A stretch of 35,169 bases of DNA, taken from the NCBI GenBank assembly GCA_015068155.1, contig SVLC01000018.1:1-35169 (forward strand). Direction: 5' to 3'. Numbering within the stretch: the stretch's first letter is position 1; each line of letters begins with the position of its first letter. A program made the translations under genes and the position numbers. Below, piece by piece: positions 16,472-25,835 of this stretch. Below the pieces are notes generated by a model. That model did no database searches and was not told where the DNA came from. It was given only the letters and a program-made list of their open reading frames with translations. This stretch comes from Oscillospiraceae bacterium (GTDB lineage: Bacteria > Bacillota > Clostridia > Oscillospirales > Oscillospiraceae).

Positions 16472-19400
16472 CTATTTTATCACAACATTTCCATTTCCCA
16501 GCAAATTTTTCAGCTCCGACAGCATATTCTCCGCAAAGCTGCATCTGGTGCCCCGACGCAAACCGGAATCCGCAAAGTACAGCACCACAGGGTTTTCTCC
16601 AGGGAACATCTGCAAAATAGCCCGGGTTTTGATATACTCCAAAGAATCCTCGCCGGGTAGTTTAAGATACAGTTTTCCGGCCACCGGCTGCGGCTTGGCA
16701 GCAGGCTCCTGTATCTGCGGACCATCTTCAAAATCCGACATTGGGCGGGCGCGGTTGATGACGATCTGGGCATCCTTATCATCCCGCAAACTCAGCCGTC
16801 CGGTGATCACCACCGGGGCATTTTCCCGCAAATAGCCGCCATACTGGTTCAGCACATTGGAGAAAGCCAGCATTTCCATAGAAGCCGTATCGTCTTCCAC
16901 GGTGACATAGGCCATCATGGAATTGTTGCGGGTGGTCTTCATCTTAACAGCCTGAACGATGCCTGCCACGGATACGATCTCATCATCCTTCACCGGACAT
17001 TCCTCGCCCATTAGCAATCCGATGGGCTGGACATGGGTATTTTTCAAATATTTGCGGTAATCGTCCATGGGGTGGCCAGACAGATAAATACCGGTGGTCT
17101 CCTTCTCCATGGCCATCAGGTCGGTTTTCTTCAATTCCGGCAATTGGGGCATAGGCAGCGATGCACTGCGGTCCGTTTGCTCCAGCATGCCAAACAAACC
17201 TAACTGCCCGTCGATATTCTTTTTTCTGCTTTCCGCCATGGAATCCATCATCAGCTCATACGCCGCCAGCATCTCGCTGCGGTGATGACCGAAGCAGTCC
17301 ATAGCGCCGCATTTGATGAAGTTTTCCACCGCCCGCTTGTTCATCTCTTCACCCATCCGCTGCAGGAAATCTTCCAGGCTGCGGAAAGGGCCATCTTCTC
17401 TGCGCTTGCGCACCATGCTGCGGATCAAGCCTCGACCAACATTCTTCACGGCGCCCAGGCCAAAGCGAATACAATCGCCTTCCACTGTGAAATGATCATC
17501 GGAATGATTCACATCCGGCGGCAGTACCCGGATGCCCATTTCCTTACATTCGGAAATATAGCCGGCGATCTTGGCGGCGGAGTCAATCACAGAAGTCATC
17601 AGCGCTGCCATATACTGCTTGGGATAGTGACACTTTAAGTACGCGGTTTGATAGGCAACCACAGCATAGCACACCGCATGGGCTTTGTTAAAAGCATAGT
17701 TGGCAAAGGCCACGATCTCGTCATACAACGACTGGGCCACCGCCTCAGCAATACCGTTGGCAATGCAGCCGGGAATGTTCTTCCCGGGATCACCGTAGAC
17801 AAAGACCTTGCGTTCCTGCTCAATGATCTTCATTTTTTTCTTGGAGATGGCCCGGCGAATATTATCTGCCTGACCCATGGTATAGCCGCCCAACTGCCGG
17901 AAGATCTCGATCACCTGCTCCTGGTAGACGATGCAGCCATAGGTGACCTTCAAAATAGGTTCCAGCTGGGGACATTTATATGTGACCTTCTTGTGGTTCA
18001 GCTTGTTTTCGATAAACCGGGGAATGGAGTCCATGGGGCCGGGGCGGTACAGCGCCACGATGGCGGTGATATCTTCGATGGAGTCGGCCTTCATGCCCAC
18101 GCATACGCCGGTCATGCCGGTGGATTCCAGCTGGAACACACCCTGGGTCTTGCCCTCCGCCAGCATACGGAAGGTTTCCGGATCGTCATCCGGTATTTTG
18201 TCCATGGAGAACTCCGGGTCAAACTGCCGGACCTGCAGCTCCGCGTCCCGAATTACCGTCAGGTTTCGCAGACCCAAAAAGTCCATTTTCAGCAGGCCCA
18301 GTTCCTCGATGGTGGTCATGGTGTACTGGGTGACGATGGTATCGTCATTACAGCTTAACGGCACATAACTGCGCACCGGTTCGGCTGTGATCACCACGCC
18401 GGCGGCATGGGTGGAGGTGTTGCGCGGCATCCCCTCCAGGCTCATAGCAGTGTCGATCAGCAGCTTTACCCGCTGGTCGGTATCATACATTTCCTTCAGC
18501 TTGGGGCTGACCTCCAACGCCTCTTTCAAAGTAATGTGCAGCGTATTGGGAACCAATTTTGCTACCACATCGGTTTCAGCGAAGGTGAAATTCATAGCCC
18601 GGCCCACATCCCGAATGGCGCCGCGGGCAGCCATGGTGCCAAAGGTAGCGATCTGCGCCACCCGGTCATGACCGTACTTTTCCACCACATAATCAATGAC
18701 CTCTCCACGGCGTTCCTGGCAGAAATCGGTATCGAAATCCGGCATGGATACCCGTTCGGGATTCAGGAAACGCTCAAAGATCAGCGCGTATTTCATGGGA
18801 TCCACTTCCGTGATATGCATACAGTACGCCACGATGGAAGCGGCGCCGGAACCACGGCCGGGACCCACGGGGATGCCCTGTTCCTTGGCATAACGGATAA
18901 AATCCCACACGATGAGATAGTAGTTTACATAACCCATCCGGCTGATCACGCCGATCTCATATTCCAGCCGCTGGGTGTAGCTTTCCGGCGGATCCACATA
19001 TCGCTTCCGGAAGCCGTCATAGCACAGCTTGCGGAAGTATTCTTCATTGGTGTAGCCCTCCGGCACAGGGAAAGAAGGCAAATGATATTCGTTAAAGACA
19101 AATTCCACATTGCAGCGCTCCGCAATGCGGGCCGTATTTTCAAAGGCTTCCTCACAGCCGGGGAATAACTGGCGCAGTTCTTCCTCGCTTTTCAGGTAGA
19201 ATTCCTCGGTTTGGAATTTCATCCGGTTTTGGTCGTCCACTGTCTTTCCGGTCTGGATGCACAGCAAAACATCCTGCATTTTCGCATCCTCACGGCGCAG
19301 ATAATGGGCATCGTTGGTCACCACCAGAGGAAGGCCTGTTTCCCGGGCGATCCGCATGACGCCCTGATTGACAGGGCGCTGCTCGTCAATTCCGTGGTCC

Positions 19401-19924
19401 TGCAGTTCCAGGTAGAAATGATCCGGACCGAAGATTTCCGCCAGCCGCAGGGCATAGTCCCGGGCTGCGTCATAGTCCTCGTTCATCAGATACTGGGGAA
19501 TACCGCCGGCCAGGCAGGCAGACAAGGCAATCAAACCTTCGTGATGCTGCTCCAGCAACGCCAGGTCCACCCGGGGTTTACTGTAAAAACCATTGGTAAA
19601 GGCTTCGGATACCAAATAGCACAGATTCCGGTAGCCGGTCATATTTTCACACAACAGCACCAAATGATAGGGGTCGTTATCGATGCCGTGGACGCGGTCC
19701 TCCATGCGGCGCCGGGCTACATACACTTCACAGCCAATGATGGGCTTGATCCCGGCAGCTTTGGCCGCTTTATAAAAGTCGATACAGCCATACATCACAC
19801 CGTGGTCGGTGATGGCAATGGCATCCTGCCCCAGCTCCTTCACCCGATCCATCATGCCGCTGATGCGGCACGCGCCATCCAGGAGACTGTATTCGGTATG
19901 GACATGCAGATGTACAAAAGCCAT
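16472..19924 (-). CDS. dnaE: DNA polymerase III alpha subunit (DnaE type)
   Basis: This 1150-aa replicative polymerase lacks the PolC exonuclease insertion. The PHP domain opens the protein (FVHLHVHTEYSLLDGA, then ITDHGVMYG). The polymerase active site shows PDFDTDFCQERRGEVIDYV with two catalytic aspartates, preceded by GPGRGSGAASIVAYCM. Later come the helix-hairpin-helix region, the OB domain (about 985-1070: VSVAGIVQAVKMKTTRNN) and a short C-terminal domain. The length fits bacterial DnaE. Firmicutes usually also have PolC, which would be elsewhere. The ATG follows the whiA stop immediately, using GGAGG at the whiA end. No terminator is visible after it. Confidence 0.97.
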   Translation of the reverse strand: MAFVHLHVHTEYSLLDGACRISGMMDRVKELGQDAIAITDHGVMYGCIDFYKAAKAAGIKPIIGCEVYVARRRMEDRVHGIDNDPYHLVLLCENMTGYRNLCYLVSEAFTNGFYSKPRVDLALLEQHHEGLIALSACLAGGIPQYLMNEDYDAARDYALRLAEIFGPDHFYLELQDHGIDEQRPVNQGVMRIARETGLPLVVTNDAHYLRREDAKMQDVLLCIQTGKTVDDQNRMKFQTEEFYLKSEEELRQLFPGCEEAFENTARIAERCNVEFVFNEYHLPSFPVPEGYTNEEYFRKLCYDGFRKRYVDPPESYTQRLEYEIGVISRMGYVNYYLIVWDFIRYAKEQGIPVGPGRGSGAASIVAYCMHITEVDPMKYALIFERFLNPERVSMPDFDTDFCQERRGEVIDYVVEKYGHDRVAQIATFGTMAARGAIRDVGRAMNFTFAETDVVAKLVPNTLHITLKEALEVSPKLKEMYDTDQRVKLLIDTAMSLEGMPRNTSTHAAGVVITAEPVRSYVPLSCNDDTIVTQYTMTTIEELGLLKMDFLGLRNLTVIRDAELQVRQFDPEFSMDKIPDDDPETFRMLAEGKTQGVFQLESTGMTGVCVGMKADSIEDITAIVALYRPGPMDSIPRFIENKLNHKKVTYKCPQLEPILKVTYGCIVYQEQVIEIFRQLGGYTMGQADNIRRAISKKKMKIIEQERKVFVYGDPGKNIPGCIANGIAEAVAQSLYDEIVAFANYAFNKAHAVCYAVVAYQTAYLKCHYPKQYMAALMTSVIDSAAKIAGYISECKEMGIRVLPPDVNHSDDHFTVEGDCIRFGLGAVKNVGRGLIRSMVRKRREDGPFRSLEDFLQRMGEEMNKRAVENFIKCGAMDCFGHHRSEMLAAYELMMDSMAESRKKNIDGQLGLFGMLEQTDRSASLPMPQLPELKKTDLMAMEKETTGIYLSGHPMDDYRKYLKNTHVQPIGLLMGEECPVKDDEIVSVAGIVQAVKMKTTRNNSMMAYVTVEDDTASMEMLAFSNVLNQYGGYLRENAPVVITGRLSLRDDKDAQIVINRARPMSDFEDGPQIQEPAAKPQPVAGKLYLKLPGEDSLEYIKTRAILQMFPGENPVVLYFADSGLRRGTRCSFAENMLSELKNLLGNGNVVIK

Positions 19925-20836
19925 TTATACTTCCTCCTTGGACAGTTCTACCAGCTTCTTCAGCCGATGATTCATGGCAGGCTTGGAGATCGGCGGCTCC
20001 ATCATGGCGGCCAATTCCGTTAAGGATGCTTCCGGGTTCTGCTGCCGGGCATGCAGAGCCTGCAACAGCTTTTGGGGCAGTTTTTCCGTAATGCCCCGCT
20101 GATGCAAAATCTGAATGGCGGCCAACTGCTCTTGGGCGGCTTCCACCACTTTTGAGGTATTGGCATCGTCGCAGTTGCAGCGGCGGTTGACTTTATTGTT
20201 CAGTTCCTTTTCCAATTTGGCTTCGATGATGCCCATGGATGCCACACTGGCGCCCAGGCAGGCCAAAAAATCGGAAATTTGATCGCTTTGCTTTACATAC
20301 AGCACCTGTCCCCCGCCCCGGGCAGCGGTTTTGGGATAGAACGACAAAACCTCATGGATCAAGGTATAGGCTTCTCTGGCGACAGTTTGATGGGTGGTGG
20401 TCAGTTCCAGGTGATACGCTTTTCCCGGGTCCGTAACGGAGCCGCCGGCCAGAAACGCACCGCGCAAAAAAGCAGCGCGGCAGCATTCTTCTTCCACCAG
20501 CGGCAGATTCAAATGCATGGAAAGGGTGCTGCCGCGGCTAAAACCGCAGGCAGCAAAAATGGCATCCAGCTTATCCGGATCTGTGATCTGAAAGATCAAC
20601 TTACCGGGGGCAGCCATGCTGGGAAAGGCATCAAATTCCACATCAAAGGCTTTCTTGAACAGCTTGGGCAGGATATAGGCAAACTCCCGGCTTTCGGTAA
20701 TGATCCGCACACAGTCATGGTCAAAACTGTTGCAAAACAGCAGAACGCCAAAGCATTCCGCCAGGGCGCAGCAATTCTTATGGGGCAAGCTGCGGCAGAT
20801 CTCTGCTTTGGCCGCAGCGGAATAGGATGTGGCCAT
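19925..20836 (-). CDS. whiA: WhiA family DNA-binding protein
   Basis: This 303-aa protein has an N-terminal LAGLIDADG-like (homing-endonuclease-derived) fold with AAFLRGAFLAGGSVTDPGKAYHLE, then the conserved NRRCNCDDANTSK. The C-terminal helix-turn-helix includes LTELAAMMEPPISKPAMNHRLKKL. In actinomycetes WhiA controls sporulation genes; in Bacillus it affects division and chromosome segregation. Firmicutes often have rapZ and yvcK between murB and whiA. Both are missing here, and dnaE follows without a gap. The start at 20836 has AAAGGGG upstream, 15 bases after the murB stop. Confidence 0.95.
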   Translation of the reverse strand: MATSYSAAAKAEICRSLPHKNCCALAECFGVLLFCNSFDHDCVRIITESREFAYILPKLFKKAFDVEFDAFPSMAAPGKLIFQITDPDKLDAIFAACGFSRGSTLSMHLNLPLVEEECCRAAFLRGAFLAGGSVTDPGKAYHLELTTTHQTVAREAYTLIHEVLSFYPKTAARGGGQVLYVKQSDQISDFLACLGASVASMGIIEAKLEKELNNKVNRRCNCDDANTSKVVEAAQEQLAAIQILHQRGITEKLPQKLLQALHARQQNPEASLTELAAMMEPPISKPAMNHRLKKLVELSKEEV

Positions 20837-20851
20837 ATAAATCCCCTTTCT

Positions 20852-21763
20852 TTACCAGATGCGCACTTCCGGCTCCAGGCGGACACCGGACTTTTCATAG
20901 ACGATATCGGACACCTGCTGCAGAAGTTGCTTGACATCATCCGCAGAGGCGCTGCCCAGGTTCACGGCAAAGCCCGCATGTTTTTCGGAAACCGCCGCAT
21001 CCCCTACCCGGTATCCCTTCAGCCCAGCCTGGTCAATCAGGGCGGCGGCATAGCCCTGGGCGGGACGCTTGAAAGCAGAGCCGGCAGAGGGCTTATCCAA
21101 AGGCTGAGAGGTGGAGCGTTTTGCCTGCAACTCCCGCATTTTTGCCTTGATCTGCTCCGGTTCGGCAGGCGTCAGCCGGAAAACAGCGCTGATGACAATA
21201 CCGCCTTCCGTTTCCAAACGGCTGTGGCGATAGGAAAAGTCCATTTCGCTGCCGCTGAGGGTGCGCACATTGCCATCGCGATCCATCACATCCACACTTT
21301 CACAGATCTGACAGATCTCGCCGCCGTAGGCGCCGGCATTCATATATACGCCACCGCCAACGGTGCCGGGAATGCCGTGGGCAAATTCCATGCCGGAAAG
21401 GCCGTGATTGGCGGCATACACCGCTGCCCGGGTCATGGTGACACCGGCCATAACGCGAATACGGCCATTTTCCAGGCACTGCAGGCCGTCCAGGGCATCC
21501 TTCAAGCAAATCACCAGGCCGGAAAGGCCGGCATCCGGGGCCAGCACATTGGTTCCTGCGCCTAAAACAGCGCAAGCGCATCCGATTTCCCCGGAAATAT
21601 GCAGCAATGCCGCCAGCTCGTCAGCCGACTTGGGAAATGCCATGACCTCCGCATTTCCGCCGATGCGGAAAGAAGTGTGCCGGGACATGGGCTCGGAAAA
21701 AGCAAATGAAATACCGGGCAAATTGGTGGAAAAATACTGTTGAATGGGGGTAAATTCAGTCAT
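20852..21763 (-). CDS. murB: UDP-N-acetylenolpyruvoylglucosamine reductase
   Basis: This 303-aa cytoplasmic FAD enzyme reduces UDP-GlcNAc-enolpyruvate with NADPH to UDP-MurNAc in peptidoglycan synthesis. FAD-binding motifs are clear: TSFRIGGNAEVM, VLGAGTNVLAPD and GIPGTVGGGVYMNAGAYGGE. The catalytic Ser region is GSAFKRP and the C-terminal Glu lies in RLEPEVRIW. It is the first gene of murB-whiA-dnaE, with its own promoter and a strong CGGAGGCG site before the ATG at 21763. Confidence 0.96.
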   Translation of the reverse strand: MTEFTPIQQYFSTNLPGISFAFSEPMSRHTSFRIGGNAEVMAFPKSADELAALLHISGEIGCACAVLGAGTNVLAPDAGLSGLVICLKDALDGLQCLENGRIRVMAGVTMTRAAVYAANHGLSGMEFAHGIPGTVGGGVYMNAGAYGGEICQICESVDVMDRDGNVRTLSGSEMDFSYRHSRLETEGGIVISAVFRLTPAEPEQIKAKMRELQAKRSTSQPLDKPSAGSAFKRPAQGYAAALIDQAGLKGYRVGDAAVSEKHAGFAVNLGSASADDVKQLLQQVSDIVYEKSGVRLEPEVRIW

Positions 21764-21791
21764 AAACGCCTCCGGGTGTTTTATTGATTAC

Positions 21792-21820
21792 AGTATATCA
21801 TACCCTGCGGCTGATTGCAA
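21792..21820 (-). promoter_or_regulatory. Promoter of murB-whiA-dnaE
   Basis: TTGCAA (21815-21820) and TATACT (21792-21797) are separated by 17 bases on the minus strand. Initiation near 21785 leaves a leader of about 20 bases. Confidence 0.78.
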
Positions 21821-21844
21821 TTATTCCGGCCATGAAATTTTTGC

Positions 21845-21878
21845 AAAAAACAGAGCCGGCGCAGTATACGCCGGCTCT
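21845..21878 (-). terminator. Intrinsic terminator after trpS
   Basis: AGAGCCGGCG/CGCCGGCTCT (10-bp stem, 7-base loop) is followed on the minus strand by GTTTTTTG, six bases after the trpS stop. It separates trpS from the murB promoter. Confidence 0.9.
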
Positions 21879-21884
21879 CGGGAT

Positions 21885-22910
21885 TCATTTGGCTACAAAG
21901 CCCACTTTTTTATAGACCTTGCGCAGGGTCTTTTCTGCCACATAGCTGGCCTTTTCCGCGCCGGCCCGGTAGACGGATTCCAGATATGCCTTATCCTTCA
22001 TCAGCCGCAGGCTCTCTTCCCGGATGGGGCGCAGGTGTTCCACCACGGCCTCGCCAACCACAGGCTTGAATACGCCATAGCCCTTACCCTGGAACTCATT
22101 TTCGATTTCCTCGTAGGTCTTACCGGTAACGGCAGCGTAGATGGTCATCAGATTGGCCACGCCGGGCTTGTTTTCCTTGTCGTAGCGGACACAGTATTCC
22201 GAATCGGAGTCGGTGATGGCCCGCTTAAACTGTTTCATCACCACTTCCGGCGGATCCATCAGCAGCACCCGGCCGGTATCCTCGTTTTCGGACTTGGACA
22301 TTTTGGAGCCAGGATTGGTCAGGCTCATGATCCGGGCGCCAACCTTAGGGATGAAAGGCTCGGGGATCTTGAACACATCGCCGTAGATGCCATTGAAGCG
22401 GCGGGCAATATCGTGCATCAGTTCCACATGCTGCTTCTGATCCTCGCCAACAGGAACCAGATCCGGCTGATACAGCAGAATATCCGCGGCCATCAGGCTG
22501 GGATAGGTGAACAATCCGGCGTTGATATTGTCTTCATTCTTGGCGGATTTATCCTTGAACTGAGTCATGCGGCTCAGCTCGCCAAACATGGAATAGCAGT
22601 TCAGCACCCAGGCCAGCTCGGCGTGCTGGTGAATATGGGACTGGATAAACAGGGTATTCTTCTCCGGATCCAGGCCGCAGGCAATATACTGGGCAAGCTG
22701 CTCCAATGTACGGCGGCGCACATCCGCCGGATTCTGCCGGACGGTGATGGCATGAAGGTCCGCCATGAAGTAGTAGCAATCAAACTGGTCCGCCCGCTCC
22801 GCCCAGTTCTTTACGGCGCCGAGATAGCTGCCCAGGGTCAAATCGCCGCTGGGCTTGATGCCGGAAAGCATCCGTTTTCTGGGGGCAGTTTCCTGAAGGA
22901 TCTCGCTCAT
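21885..22910 (-). CDS. trpS: Tryptophanyl-tRNA synthetase
   Basis: This 341-aa class I synthetase charges tRNA-Trp. The N-terminal segment SGIKPSGDLTLGSYLGA holds the HIGH-like signature in its TrpRS form. MADLHAITVRQNP and YQPDLVPVGEDQKQHVEL are typical, and the KMSKS loop is intact in GSKMSKSENED. I start at the ATG at 22910 after AAGGAAG. The track's start eight codons earlier would leave almost no room after the promoter. No T-box is present: the leader is only about 25 bases, although tryptophan genes in Firmicutes are often T-box controlled. Confidence 0.95.
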   Translation of the reverse strand: MSEILQETAPRKRMLSGIKPSGDLTLGSYLGAVKNWAERADQFDCYYFMADLHAITVRQNPADVRRRTLEQLAQYIACGLDPEKNTLFIQSHIHQHAELAWVLNCYSMFGELSRMTQFKDKSAKNEDNINAGLFTYPSLMAADILLYQPDLVPVGEDQKQHVELMHDIARRFNGIYGDVFKIPEPFIPKVGARIMSLTNPGSKMSKSENEDTGRVLLMDPPEVVMKQFKRAITDSDSEYCVRYDKENKPGVANLMTIYAAVTGKTYEEIENEFQGKGYGVFKPVVGEAVVEHLRPIREESLRLMKDKAYLESVYRAGAEKASYVAEKTLRKVYKKVGFVAK

Positions 22911-22941
22911 AAAAACACTTCCTTTGATGGTCATTTGCTAT

Positions 22942-22970
22942 ATTCTATCATAGCAAGACGGATTTAGCAA
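22942..22970 (-). promoter_or_regulatory. Promoter of trpS
   Basis: TTGCTA (22965-22970) and TAGAAT (22942-22947) are separated by 17 bases on the minus strand, just downstream of the preceding gene's terminator. Confidence 0.65.
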
Positions 22971-23007
22971 GAATATTTTGCGGTGTTTGTCCGCCGGGTG
23001 ATCGGAT

Positions 23008-23033
23008 AAAAAAAGGCGCCGCTGCGCGGCGCC
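23008..23033 (-). terminator. Intrinsic terminator after the CD1247-type gene
   Basis: GGCGCCGC/GCGGCGCC (8-bp GC stem, 3-base loop) is followed on the minus strand by seven T, 14 bases after the stop codon. Confidence 0.92.
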
Positions 23034-23047
23034 CTTTCCTATCCTGT

Positions 23048-23488
23048 TTATTCCTCGTCCTCGAAGTCAAACTCCAGGTTCTCGCCGCAGTTGGGGCAAG
23101 GCAGGGAGCCTTCTTCCAGCGTTTCCTCGTCGAAATTGATCACTTCGCCGCAGGCAGGACACTGGACTTCATAGATGGTGGAGTCCTCGTCGCCGAAATC
23201 GAAGCCTTCGTCGCACTCCTCGTCTTCCCACTCATCCTCATCGTCGTAGTCATCATAGTCTTCTTCCTCGTCCATGATGAAATCCTCGATGGCATCCAGA
23301 TCCTCTTCGATCTCGTCCAGCTCATCGGAGATAGCGATGGTGGTATCCTCAATGTTGGTAACCTTCTTGGTAATATCGCCCAGCAGTTCTACGATGGCGG
23401 CGATCATCTGGCCCTCGGCAGTTTCGGTGCTGAGCTTCAGGCCATCCATCAGACCTTTCAGATAGGCGGACTTTTCATTGATAGTCAT
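23048..23488 (-). CDS. Small acidic zinc-ribbon protein, CD1247 N-terminal domain type
   Basis: This is a 146-aa protein. Residues 1-70 are helical (EKSAYLKGLMDGLKLSTETAE...IVELLGDITKKV), matching the N-terminal domain described for clostridial CD1247-type proteins. A long Asp/Glu tract follows (about 60-105), then a C-terminal zinc ribbon with CPACG and CPNCG. Acidity plus a zinc ribbon might suggest binding to a basic protein or competition with nucleic acid, but no function is known to me. The start at 23488 has AAGGAG eight bases upstream and removes six residues from the track version. It lies 78 bases after efp with a hairpin between. Confidence 0.8.
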   Translation of the reverse strand: MTINEKSAYLKGLMDGLKLSTETAEGQMIAAIVELLGDITKKVTNIEDTTIAISDELDEIEEDLDAIEDFIMDEEEDYDDYDDEDEWEDEECDEGFDFGDEDSTIYEVQCPACGEVINFDEETLEEGSLPCPNCGENLEFDFEDEE

Positions 23489-23524
23489 GGTAATGACTCC
23501 TTCCATTGCATTATTTTGAAGGAA

Positions 23525-23555
23525 GGGGACGATGTGGGCATCGTCCCCTACAGAA
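23525..23555. repeat. Hairpin with CCCTACAGAA tail between efp and the CD1247-type gene
   Basis: GGGGACGATG (23525-23534) and CATCGTCCCC (23539-23548) form a perfect 10-bp stem with a 4-base loop, followed by TACAGAA. The tail CCCTACAGAA matches the hairpin at 637-664. On the minus strand it could also weaken read-through from efp, but no U-tract follows. Confidence 0.5.
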
Positions 23556-23566
23556 ATGCGGTAAAA

Positions 23567-24130
23567 TTAAGCCTTGGAACGGCCCAGGTACTCGCCGGTA
23601 CGGGTGTCGATCTGGATCTTGTCGCCCTCATTGATGAACAGCGGCACCTTCACCTCAGCGCCGGTCTCAACGGTAGCGGGCTTGGTGACATTGGTAGCGG
23701 TGTTGCCGGCAAAGCCAGGCTCGGTCTCGGTAACGACCAGGTCAACGAAGTTGGGAACTTCCACGCCGAAAACCTTGCCCTTGTAGGACATAACGGTGCA
23801 GATATCGTTCTCCTTGACGAACTTAAAGCTGTCATCCAGCACGTCGCCGTTCAGGGGCTCCAGCTCGAAGGTTTCCTGGTCCATGAAGTAGTACAGCTCG
23901 CCGTCGTTGTAGCTATACTCCATTTTCTTTCTCTCAATGAAAGCGGTGGGGAACTTGGCAGAGGGGTTCAGGGAAGTTTCGGTCACGCCGCCGGTGATGA
24001 CGTTACGCATCTTGACGCGCACAAAGGCAGCTCCCTTGCCGGGCTTAACGTGCTGGAACTCGATGACCTGCATAACCTTGCCGTCCATCTCAAAGGTAAT
24101 GCCGTTGCGAATATCGCCTGCAGAAATCAT
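23567..24130 (-). CDS. efp: Translation elongation factor P
   Basis: This 187-aa factor rescues ribosomes stalled on polyproline. It has the KOW-like N-terminal domain and two OB domains. The loop [14 protein letters not shown] carries Lys at position 32, the residue modified with 5-aminopentanol in Bacillus subtilis EF-P. I see no efp modification gene nearby. The C-terminus [16 protein letters not shown] is diagnostic. AGGAGG precedes the ATG at 24130. It has its own promoter inside the gap after the aminopeptidase gene. Confidence 0.97.
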   Translation of the reverse strand: MISAGDIRNGITFEMDGKVMQVIEFQHVKPGKGAAFVRVKMRNVITGGVTETSLNPSAKFPTAFIERKKMEYSYNDGELYYFMDQETFELEPLNGDVLDDSFKFVKENDICTVMSYKGKVFGVEVPNFVDLVVTETEPGFAGNTATNVTKPATVETGAEVKVPLFINEGDKIQIDTRTGEYLGRSKA

Positions 24131-24190
24131 AAAAATATCCTCCTGATGTCTTCCCTTGCGGGAATTTTATTTATATTCTTTAACTGGTAT

Positions 24191-24219
24191 ATTCTAACCT
24201 AATATGCGAAATTTTGCAA
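24191..24219 (-). promoter_or_regulatory. Promoter of efp
   Basis: TTGCAA (24214-24219) and TAGAAT (24191-24196) are separated by 17 bases on the minus strand. It begins 12 bases after the aminopeptidase stop codon. Confidence 0.68.
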
Positions 24220-24231
24220 GGGGTAATCTGA

Positions 24232-25302
24232 TTATTTTCCAACAATAATCAAATTTTTCGGGCTGGTGGCCAAATTTTCCACCCCATTCTCCTTAAAAAC
24301 CACGCAATCCTCGATGCGAACGCCGAATTTTCCCGGCAAATAGATACCGGGCTCCGCGGATGCAACACTGTTCAGGGGCATGCCGTTGGGATTACCGGGG
24401 TTGGGGCTGGGCATCTCGTGGCACTCCATGCCAATGCTGTGGCCGTAGCCATGGCCGAAATAGCTATCGTAACCGGCTTCGGCGATCAAGGTGCGTGCAG
24501 CGCCGTCAATATCCTTGCCGGGCACACCGGCCTTGGAAATGGCCAGGCCCGCCAGCTGCGCCTGCAGAACGGTATTGTACACCTTTTCCATCTCTTCGGT
24601 GGCATAGCCCACCGCTACGGTACGGGTCATATCGGAGCAGTAGCCCTGATAGATCACACCAAAGTCCATGGTGATGAAATCCCCCTCCCGGATCACCCGG
24701 TCACCGGCTACGCCATGGGGCAGGCTGGTATTGGGACCGGAGACAACGATGGGATCAAAGCTCAGGCCCTGGCCGCCGTTTTTATACATGCAGTAGATCA
24801 GTTCCGCCTGCAGCTCCAGCTCCGTCATACCCACCTGGATGCGGGGCAGCACTTCGGCAAACGCCTTATCGGCAATGGCCTGGGCCTTCCGCATACGATC
24901 CAGCTCCCATTCCTCCTTGACGGACCGGAAGCTGTTGATCGCCTTGCACATGGGCACCAGCTTGGCATTCAGATTCTTCTCATAATGCATCCACTCTGCC
25001 ACGGTCATGTAATCTTCTTCAAAGCCCAGCGCTGTGATACCGAAATCCGCAATGGCGTCGTTAATGCGCTTGATATAATTGTTTTCCCGGTTCATGATGA
25101 GCACTTCAAAGTCCTTGATGCCATTCTCCGCAGACTCGATATAGCGGCTGTCGGTAAAATAGCGGCAACCGGCCTTTGTAACAATGGCAACGCCTTCGGC
25201 AATGTCAAATTCAGCGCCATAGTGGCGGCTGAAGCGGGAAGTCAACAGCAGACCGTTTACTTCCCCGTCCAGCAATGTCAGGTACTTCTCAAGATTTTTC
25301 AT
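24232..25302 (-). CDS. Xaa-Pro aminopeptidase (M24 family)
   Basis: This 356-aa cytoplasmic metallopeptidase removes N-terminal residues before proline. An N-terminal creatinase-like domain (1-125) precedes the pita-bread catalytic domain. The five metal ligands are all present by motif: D213 (TMDFG), D224 (YCSDMTRT), H287 (GHGYGHSIG), E317 (AEPGIY) and E331 (VRIEDC). It is adjacent to efp, as in many Firmicutes. The ATG at 25302 overlaps the stop codon of the upstream YqeG-type gene (ATGA), with AGGAGG inside that gene's end. Confidence 0.93.
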   Translation of the reverse strand: MKNLEKYLTLLDGEVNGLLLTSRFSRHYGAEFDIAEGVAIVTKAGCRYFTDSRYIESAENGIKDFEVLIMNRENNYIKRINDAIADFGITALGFEEDYMTVAEWMHYEKNLNAKLVPMCKAINSFRSVKEEWELDRMRKAQAIADKAFAEVLPRIQVGMTELELQAELIYCMYKNGGQGLSFDPIVVSGPNTSLPHGVAGDRVIREGDFITMDFGVIYQGYCSDMTRTVAVGYATEEMEKVYNTVLQAQLAGLAISKAGVPGKDIDGAARTLIAEAGYDSYFGHGYGHSIGMECHEMPSPNPGNPNGMPLNSVASAEPGIYLPGKFGVRIEDCVVFKENGVENLATSPKNLIIVGK

Positions 25303-25802
25303 TGGGATAACCTCCTGTTTTTAGCAAGTAGAATAAAAGGCATTTCCAGCACATGCCGTGCTTTCAGCCAGAAATTATGATTATCGATGGCTTTGACCAA
25401 AATCGCCCGCACCCCACAGCCATTGGCCCCCAGGGTATCGGTGAAGATCTGGTCGCCCACCAGGGCCGCCTGGGATGCCGGAATGTCATACTTGGCAAGG
25501 CATTGCATAATACCTTTGGAAAAGGGTTTTTTCGCATGGGTAATGCAATCCAAACCGTATTGCTGGCAAAATTTTGGCACTCTGTCATTGTGGCTATTGG
25601 AGACGACGCACACCACAATACCGCAATTTCGCATCATTTCCAACCAGGAAAGCATCTGCTTGGTTGGCTGGCAAGTGGTGTAGGGCACGATGGTGTTGTC
25701 AAAATCCAACATCAGCAGACGGATGTTTTGCTTCATCAGCCAGGATGGCAGAATATCGGTAAGGGCATCGGTCATCACCGCAGGCAGGAAGGAAAGGGGC
25801 AT
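25299..25802 (-). CDS. YqeG-family HAD-IIIA phosphatase
   Basis: This 167-aa HAD hydrolase has motif I DFDNTIVPY (nucleophile Asp and acid/base Asp), motif II VVSNSHND, Lys in KKPFSKG and motif III VGDQIFTDTLGANG. Relatives include YqeG of Bacillus and mitochondrial Gep4-type phosphatidylglycerophosphate phosphatases. By that relation it may dephosphorylate PGP, the product of PgsA, but this is family inference. I start at 25802 after GGAGGACGACGGT. The track's extra 29 residues include the promoter and leader. Translation overlaps the aminopeptidase gene. Confidence 0.88.
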   Translation of the reverse strand: MPLSFLPAVMTDALTDILPSWLMKQNIRLLMLDFDNTIVPYTTCQPTKQMLSWLEMMRNCGIVVCVVSNSHNDRVPKFCQQYGLDCITHAKKPFSKGIMQCLAKYDIPASQAALVGDQIFTDTLGANGCGVRAILVKAIDNHNFWLKARHVLEMPFILLAKNRRLSQ

Positions 25803-25835
25803 ACCGTCGTCCTCCATTTCATAAATATCTATAAG

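Noticed and set aside
22911-22945. T-box leader before trpS
   Set aside because: The space between the promoter and start codon is only about 25 bases and contains no T-box sequence or specifier stem.
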